9,741 nucleotides of DNA. It comes from Solobacterium sp. UBA636 (GTDB lineage: Bacteria; Bacillota_I; Bacilli_A; Erysipelotrichales; Erysipelotrichaceae). A model generated the notes under the pieces. The model saw only the letters and a list, made by a program, of their open reading frames with translations. It made no database searches and was not told where the DNA came from. Location of the stretch: assembly GCA_002299675.1 (NCBI GenBank), contig DBOW01000103.1, positions 9,479 through 19,219 on the forward strand. The letters are read 5' to 3'. Position numbers and translations under genes: made by a program. Shown here in pieces: positions 5,946 to 9,741 of the stretch. The number at the start of each line of letters is the position of its first letter. The stretch's first letter is position 1.

Positions 5946-7709
5946 ATGAGTATTTCAAATGTGCTGGCGCTGTTTAGCGGCGTAGCTTTGTTTCTTTATG
6001 GTATGACACTGATGGGTGACGGTTTAAAGAAGGTTGCCGGTAATTCGCTGGAAGTTATTCTTTATAAGCTGTCATCTAATCCGCTCAAGGGTATTGCCCT
6101 GGGTGCTGGAGTTACAGCGGTAATTCAGTCTTCAAGTGCCACTTCAGTAATGGTGGTTGGTTTTGTAAACTCGAAAATGATGAAGGTTAAACAGGCCATC
6201 GGCATTATCATGGGTGCCATCATCGGTACTTCTATTACCGGCTGGATTGTTTCGCTTTCTTCAATTGAGGGTTCAAGCGGTATACTGGAACTTCTGTCTA
6301 CTGATTCTCTGACCGCTATTATTGCGATTATCGGTATTTATCTGAGAATGTTCTGTAAGCATACCAGGCAGAAGCAGATTGGTGATATTATGATGGGCTT
6401 TGCCGTTTTGATGTTCGGCATGAAGGCTATGTCATCTTCTGTATCAGGACTTAGAAACAGTGAAGTATTCATTAATATGCTGACTAATTTTTCTAATCCA
6501 CTGATTGGTATTCTGGTTGGTGCACTGTTCACAGCGGTAATTCAGTCGGCTTCGGCAGCTGTCGGTATCCTGCAGGCTTTATCCGCTACTGGTGCCATTA
6601 CATTTGAAGTAGCTTTCCCAATGCTGATGGGTATTGCGGTTGGTGCCTCTTTGCCGGTACTGTTAAGTGCGCTGGGTGCTTCAAGCGATGGTAAGCGAAG
6701 TGCCTTTGCCTATCTGCTGGTAGATGTTCTGGGCGCGGTAATTATCGGTGTGCTGTTCTATTCTTTGAACATGTTTATGCATTTCTCATTTGTGGAAATG
6801 TCTTTGAATACTGTGTCTATTGCCCTGCTCAATACGGTTTATCGTGTAATTATGGTACTGATGCTGGCACCATGTATTGGACTGATCGAAAAGATCTGCC
6901 GTATTATTGTCAAGGATGATGAAGAGGAAGAAGAGCTGTACGAGGAAGACAGACTCGAGGAAAGATTTATTGCCCATCCGGCTCTGGCTATTGAGCAGTG
7001 CCGTATTACCATCAACAATATGGCTTTAATTACCAGGGACAACATCTGTAATGCCTGCGCTTTACTGGATGGTTTCAGCGATAAGGGTTTTAAGAAGGTT
7101 GAGAAGAAGGAAGACATTATTGACCGTTATGCCGATAAGCTTGGTACCTATATGGTAAAGGTTACCCGCAAGGAACTTAATAAGCAGCAGAATTCTGAGA
7201 TTTCCAAATACCTTCATACCATTGAGGATTTTGAAAGAATTGGTGACCATGGAATGAATATTGCCGAGGCTATAAGGGATCTTGATCAGAAAAAACTTGG
7301 TTTTACTGATGAGGCCAAGAAGGAGCTTTCAAGTCTGGTACTGGCGGTTGAGGATATGCTTACTCTAACTGCTGAGGCTTTTATCAACAATGACCTGAAA
7401 CTGGCATATTCAATCAATCCTTTTGAATCAGTTGTAGATGATATCTGTGAGAAACTGAAGCTTAATCATGTTGAGCGTTTAAAGAAGGGCAACTGTACAA
7501 TTGAAGCTGGTATTGCGTTTAATGATCTGATTACTGATTTAGAGAGAATTGGTGATCACTGTAACAATGTGTTTATTTCCATGCTGGAACAGGAAATGGA
7601 TGATTATGATATGCATCAGATCAAGAATACATTTACAACTGATCAGATCAGAGACTATAATCAGCTTTTAGAGACTTATAAAGTTAAATATTCTGTTGAA
7701 TCAAAGTAA
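5946..7709 (+). CDS. Na+/phosphate cotransporter with C-terminal PhoU-like domain
   Basis: A 587-residue membrane protein of the NptA/PnaS family, expected to import phosphate with sodium. The membrane part (about 1-322) is an inverted repeat. Each half carries the signature: TAVIQSSSATSVMVVGF with QSSSAT at 61-66, and TAVIQSASAAVGILQAL with QSASAA at 200-205. After the last helix comes an acidic linker (DDEEEEELYEED, 324-335). A soluble helical region of about 230 residues then resembles two PhoU modules (LHTIEDFERIGDHGMNIAEAI and ITDLERIGDHCNNVF, each with the E(R)IGDH motif). PhoU-type tails are thought to bind metals and control phosphate uptake. The Shine-Dalgarno AAGAGG (5935-5940) precedes the ATG by 5 nt. 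No terminator of its own follows; the aro leader terminator lies 130 nt downstream. Substrate is inferred from family. Confidence 0.93.
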   Translation: MSISNVLALFSGVALFLYGMTLMGDGLKKVAGNSLEVILYKLSSNPLKGIALGAGVTAVIQSSSATSVMVVGFVNSKMMKVKQAIGIIMGAIIGTSITGWIVSLSSIEGSSGILELLSTDSLTAIIAIIGIYLRMFCKHTRQKQIGDIMMGFAVLMFGMKAMSSSVSGLRNSEVFINMLTNFSNPLIGILVGALFTAVIQSASAAVGILQALSATGAITFEVAFPMLMGIAVGASLPVLLSALGASSDGKRSAFAYLLVDVLGAVIIGVLFYSLNMFMHFSFVEMSLNTVSIALLNTVYRVIMVLMLAPCIGLIEKICRIIVKDDEEEEELYEEDRLEERFIAHPALAIEQCRITINNMALITRDNICNACALLDGFSDKGFKKVEKKEDIIDRYADKLGTYMVKVTRKELNKQQNSEISKYLHTIEDFERIGDHGMNIAEAIRDLDQKKLGFTDEAKKELSSLVLAVEDMLTLTAEAFINNDLKLAYSINPFESVVDDICEKLKLNHVERLKKGNCTIEAGIAFNDLITDLERIGDHCNNVFISMLEQEMDDYDMHQIKNTFTTDQIRDYNQLLETYKVKYSVESK

Positions 7710-7723
7710 AAAAGGTGTACAAT
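7696..7723 (+). promoter_or_regulatory. Putative promoter of the aroBC attenuator
   Basis: TTGAAT (7696-7701, 4 of 6 to the -35 consensus), a 16-nt spacer, then TACAAT (7718-7723, 5 of 6 to the -10). The -35 lies within the last codons of the phosphate transporter gene. Initiation about 7 nt after the -10 falls at 7730, exactly the first ATG of the leader peptide. Read-through from the upstream operon is an alternative source of transcript. Confidence 0.6.
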
Positions 7724-7729
7724 TAAGCC

Positions 7730-7786
7730 ATGTTAACAATGACAGTTTATTCTTATTATTATTACTTTAAGAAGGCTAATGGATAA
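7730..7786 (+). CDS. Tyr-rich leader peptide of the aroBC attenuator
   Basis: The 18-codon frame reads MLTMTVYSYYYYFKKANG. It holds five Tyr codons (7748-7750 and four consecutive at 7754-7765) followed by one Phe codon, in an AT-rich stretch between two genes. A Tyr run of this density in so short a frame, placed directly before a terminator and ahead of an aromatic-pathway gene, is the hallmark of a control peptide whose translation senses charged tRNA. A second in-frame ATG at 7739 would give 15 residues. AAAGGTG (7711-7717) lies 12 nt before the first ATG and could act as a weak Shine-Dalgarno in read-through RNA. If the promoter at 7696-7723 is used the peptide is leaderless. The product itself is not expected to have a function. 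Confidence 0.82.
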   Translation: MLTMTVYSYYYYFKKANG

Positions 7787-7843
7787 GTAGACTGTTTTAA
7801 TGCATGTATATATTAGGGCAGTCTTAAGGGACTGCCTTTTTTT
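7741..7843 (+). promoter_or_regulatory. Three-state transcription attenuator (segments 1-4) of aroBC
   Basis: Segment 1 (GACAGTTTATT, 7741-7751, inside the leader peptide) pairs with 7786-7796 in 11 bp, including three G-U pairs, and brackets the Tyr codons. Segment 2 (AGACTGTTTTAATG, 7789-7802) pairs with segment 3 (TATTAGGGCAGTCT, 7811-7824) in 14 unbroken bp with four G-U pairs and an 8-nt loop: the antiterminator. Segment 3 (GGCAGTC, 7817-7823) pairs with segment 4 (GACTGCC, 7830-7836): the terminator. A ribosome stalled on the Tyr run hides segment 1, frees segment 2 and permits 2:3, so aroB is transcribed. A ribosome reaching the stop at 7784-7786 covers the start of segment 2 and lets 3:4 form. 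Pairings are seen; the mechanism is inferred by analogy with trp and phe leaders. Confidence 0.85.
7817..7843 (+). terminator. Attenuator terminator (3:4) before aroB
   Basis: GGCAGTC (7817-7823) pairs with GACTGCC (7830-7836), with a possible U-G pair inside the 6-nt loop TTAAGG, directly followed by seven T (7837-7843). It is a standard intrinsic terminator. It also is the only terminator between the phosphate transporter gene and aroB. Confidence 0.92.
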
Positions 7844-7861
7844 GAGAATTAGAGGTAATTT

Positions 7862-8878
7862 ATGAAAAAACTCCACATGAATCTTGAAAAGGGATATGAC
7901 ATTACTATAGGAAGAGGTCTGTTAGACAGAGCGGACAGCTATTTTGATCTGAACAGGAAGGTACTGATTATTTCGGACACTGGTGTACCCAGAGAATATG
8001 CCGAAAAGCTGAGGTCAAAGTGTAAAGAAGGACATATCATAGTATTTAAGCAGGGTGAGGCTTCCAAAAATATTGAGACCTATAAGAAATGTATTGAGAA
8101 GGCAGTTGAATGTTCCCTGGACCGTAAATCGGCAATTGTAGCTGTTGGCGGTGGCGTAGTTGGGGATCTTGCAGGTTTTGTGGCTTCCAGCTATATGCGC
8201 GGCATTGATTTCTACAATGTCGCCACTACAACTCTTTCATCTATTGATTCTTCAATCGGCGGCAAGGTGGCAATCGACTATGAGGGCTATAAAAATATTG
8301 TCGGAGCTTTCTATCAGCCAAAGGGCGTGCTGATTGACCTGGATACATTAAAGACACTTGATGCAAGGAATGTGCATAATGGTCTGGTGGAGGCAATAAA
8401 GACTGGACTTATTGGTGATAAGGCTTTGTTTGAGATGTTTGAAAATGAAGATGTCATGAATAATCTTGAGGAAGTTATTTATCGATCACTCTGTTTTAAG
8501 AAGAGGGTTGTTGAAGAAGATGAAAAGGAAATGGGAATTCGAAAGATTCTGAATTTCGGTCATACAATAGGCCATGGCATTGAAAGCTTTAAAAAGGGTG
8601 AACTGCTCCATGGGGAGTGTGTGGGACTGGGAATGCTTAAGGTTATAGATGATGAAAAGATAAAAGACAGGTTAAGGAAGGTACTTATTAAATACAGTCT
8701 TCCTGTCGATACTGAATATGATGAGGACAGGCTTATGGATATTATTCGCCACGATAAGAAGGGCAAAGGCGACAGAATAGATCTTATTAAGCTTAAAGGA
8801 ATAGGCGAGGCTGTAATAGAAACAGTAGATTATGAATATATAAGGGGGCTTATACATGGCAGACTGGACAGGCAATAA
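7862..8878 (+). CDS. aroB: 3-dehydroquinate synthase
   Basis: Second enzyme of the shikimate pathway, converting DAHP to 3-dehydroquinate with NAD+ and a divalent metal in the cytosol. The 338 residues are near the usual 340-360. The NAD-binding motif AVGGGVVGDLAGFVAS spans 94-109, the DSSIGGKVAID loop 129-139, and the metal ligands are visible as Glu177 (LVEAIK), His234 (LNFGHTIGH) and His250 (LLHGECV). The substrate block reads VATTTLSSIDSS where many homologues have xPTTLLAQVDSS, a variant within the family. The Shine-Dalgarno AGAGGT (7851-7856) stands 5 nt before the ATG. Expression should depend on the attenuator upstream. Its 3' end overlaps aroC by 23 nt, so the two are almost certainly one operon and translationally coupled. 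Confidence 0.97.
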   Translation: MKKLHMNLEKGYDITIGRGLLDRADSYFDLNRKVLIISDTGVPREYAEKLRSKCKEGHIIVFKQGEASKNIETYKKCIEKAVECSLDRKSAIVAVGGGVVGDLAGFVASSYMRGIDFYNVATTTLSSIDSSIGGKVAIDYEGYKNIVGAFYQPKGVLIDLDTLKTLDARNVHNGLVEAIKTGLIGDKALFEMFENEDVMNNLEEVIYRSLCFKKRVVEEDEKEMGIRKILNFGHTIGHGIESFKKGELLHGECVGLGMLKVIDDEKIKDRLRKVLIKYSLPVDTEYDEDRLMDIIRHDKKGKGDRIDLIKLKGIGEAVIETVDYEYIRGLIHGRLDRQ

Positions 8879-9741
8879 TATAAAGTTGAGTATTTTTGGC
8901 ACATCGCATGGGCCATATATAGGTGCTTCGATTGATGGACTTCCAGCTGGCATAAAGGTAAACGAAGACAGCATAAGGAAGGCGCTGAGTCTAAGAAGAC
9001 CGGGCGGCAGGATTTCAACAGCCCGGGTTGAACAGGATGAATTTGAAATAATCTCAGGTGTGTTTAATGGCTATACTTCAGGTGATTGTCTTACCGTGAT
9101 TATCGCCAACAGTGATACAAGGTCAAAGGACTACAGTGAACTTAAAATTAAGCCCCGTCCTTCACATGCCGACTATAGCGCAAATGTGAAATATGATGGT
9201 TTTAACGATTATCGGGGTGGCGGTCATTTCTCTGGCCGTCTGACAGCGGCAATAGTGGCCCTGTGCGCTATTATTCGTGATGTTCTGAGTTTTAAAGGTA
9301 TTACAGTTGGATCACATATCAGGTCTATTGGCGAAATTGAGGATGACAGACTGAGTTTTAAGAAAGAGGAACTTGATTATCTTAATGAGCAGTATTTTGC
9401 GGTATTGAATGAAGAAACAAAGGATAAGATGTTAAAACTTATTGAAGAAGCCAGAAACAGTCAGGATTCAGTTGGCGGCATAATTGAAACGGCTGTGCTG
9501 GGACTTCCCTGCGGCATAGGCGAACCTTATTTTGATTCTGTTGAAAGCAGGCTTGCATCTCTTATTTTTTCCATAGGAGGTGTCAAGGGTGTGGAATTTG
9601 GTTCAGGATTTGATATTTCCCGGATGTATGGGCATGAGGCTAATGATGAATTTGCATATGATAATGGTACGGTTATAACTCTGACAAATCATAATGGCGG
9701 CATAAACGGCGGCATTACAAACGGCATGCCGCTTGTAGTTT
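8856..9741 (+). CDS. aroC: Chorismate synthase, 3' end cut by the window
   Basis: Converts EPSP to chorismate with reduced FMN, the last shared step to Phe, Tyr and Trp. The frame is open from the ATG at 8856 to the last base, about 295 codons, so only the C-terminal part (the family is about 360 residues) is missing. Signatures: FGTSHGPYIG near the N-terminus with the catalytic-region His17, RRPGGRISTARVEQDEFEIISG, SHADYSANVKYDGFNDYRGGGHFSGRLTA with the second conserved His, SVGGIIETAVLGLPCGIGEPYFDS, and NGGINGGITNGMPLVV at the window edge. A Shine-Dalgarno AAGGGGG (8842-8848) precedes the ATG by 7 nt. The start lies inside aroB, which explains why the gene has no leader of its own; it is presumably regulated by the aroB attenuator. 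Confidence 0.96.
   Translation, partial: MADWTGNNIKLSIFGTSHGPYIGASIDGLPAGIKVNEDSIRKALSLRRPGGRISTARVEQDEFEIISGVFNGYTSGDCLTVIIANSDTRSKDYSELKIKPRPSHADYSANVKYDGFNDYRGGGHFSGRLTAAIVALCAIIRDVLSFKGITVGSHIRSIGEIEDDRLSFKKEELDYLNEQYFAVLNEETKDKMLKLIEEARNSQDSVGGIIETAVLGLPCGIGEPYFDSVESRLASLIFSIGGVKGVEFGSGFDISRMYGHEANDEFAYDNGTVITLTNHNGGINGGITNGMPLVV

Noticed and set aside
6839..7117. A minus-strand frame with long Ser runs under the phosphate transporter
   Set aside because: The Ser runs are the complement of the acidic Glu/Asp linker codons of the real gene; it is a shadow.
7710..7861. A T-box leader for aroB
   Set aside because: No room for the long specifier stem-loop and no T-box consensus upstream of the terminator; the Tyr-rich frame and competing helices explain the region better.

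Overview
The window is chromosomal core-genome DNA from a low-GC Gram-positive bacterium (Bacillota). This rests on the AT-rich composition, the linked tmk, holB, ricT and rsmI genes (a Bacillota-type cluster), a YitT-family membrane protein, and a QueT vitamin-type transporter subunit. A gut Erysipelotrichia- or Clostridia-like host is my guess; the sequence alone does not fix the family. I see no insertion sequence, phage gene, CRISPR array, tRNA or rRNA.

Layout: (1) 41-1644, minus strand, a two-gene unit cutC-yitT with a 16-nt overlap. (2) 1645-1799, a divergent control region: an extended -10 for cutC on the minus strand and, on the plus strand, a structured leader with an intrinsic terminator ahead of queT. 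It looks like a preQ1-type riboswitch of uncertain class. (3) 1800-2342, queT and its C(UUCG)G terminator. (4) 2344-7709, a tight plus-strand run: a small Phd/YefM-like antitoxin-fold gene, tmk, holB, ricT, rsmI and a Na+/phosphate cotransporter with a PhoU-like tail. (5) 7696-7861, a complete transcription-attenuation leader: a promoter, an 18-codon leader peptide with five Tyr codons (four in a row) then Phe, and three mutually exclusive hairpins ending in an intrinsic terminator. (6) 7862-9741, aroB and the 5' part of aroC (cut by the window end), i.e. the shikimate/chorismate pathway.

The strongest discovery is the attenuator in front of aroBC. The leader peptide lies over segment 1, a 14-bp antiterminator (2:3) competes with a terminator (3:4), and an 11-bp 1:2 helix brackets the Tyr codons. 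This is the logic of the enterobacterial trp and phe attenuators, but read out by charged tRNA-Tyr and placed on chorismate synthesis in a Gram-positive. A second theme is that three transcription units (cutC, the antitoxin-like gene and the aro leader peptide) have a -10 box only 6-8 nt before the ATG and little or no Shine-Dalgarno sequence, suggesting leaderless or nearly leaderless mRNAs. Genes inside operons mostly have ordinary Shine-Dalgarno sites.
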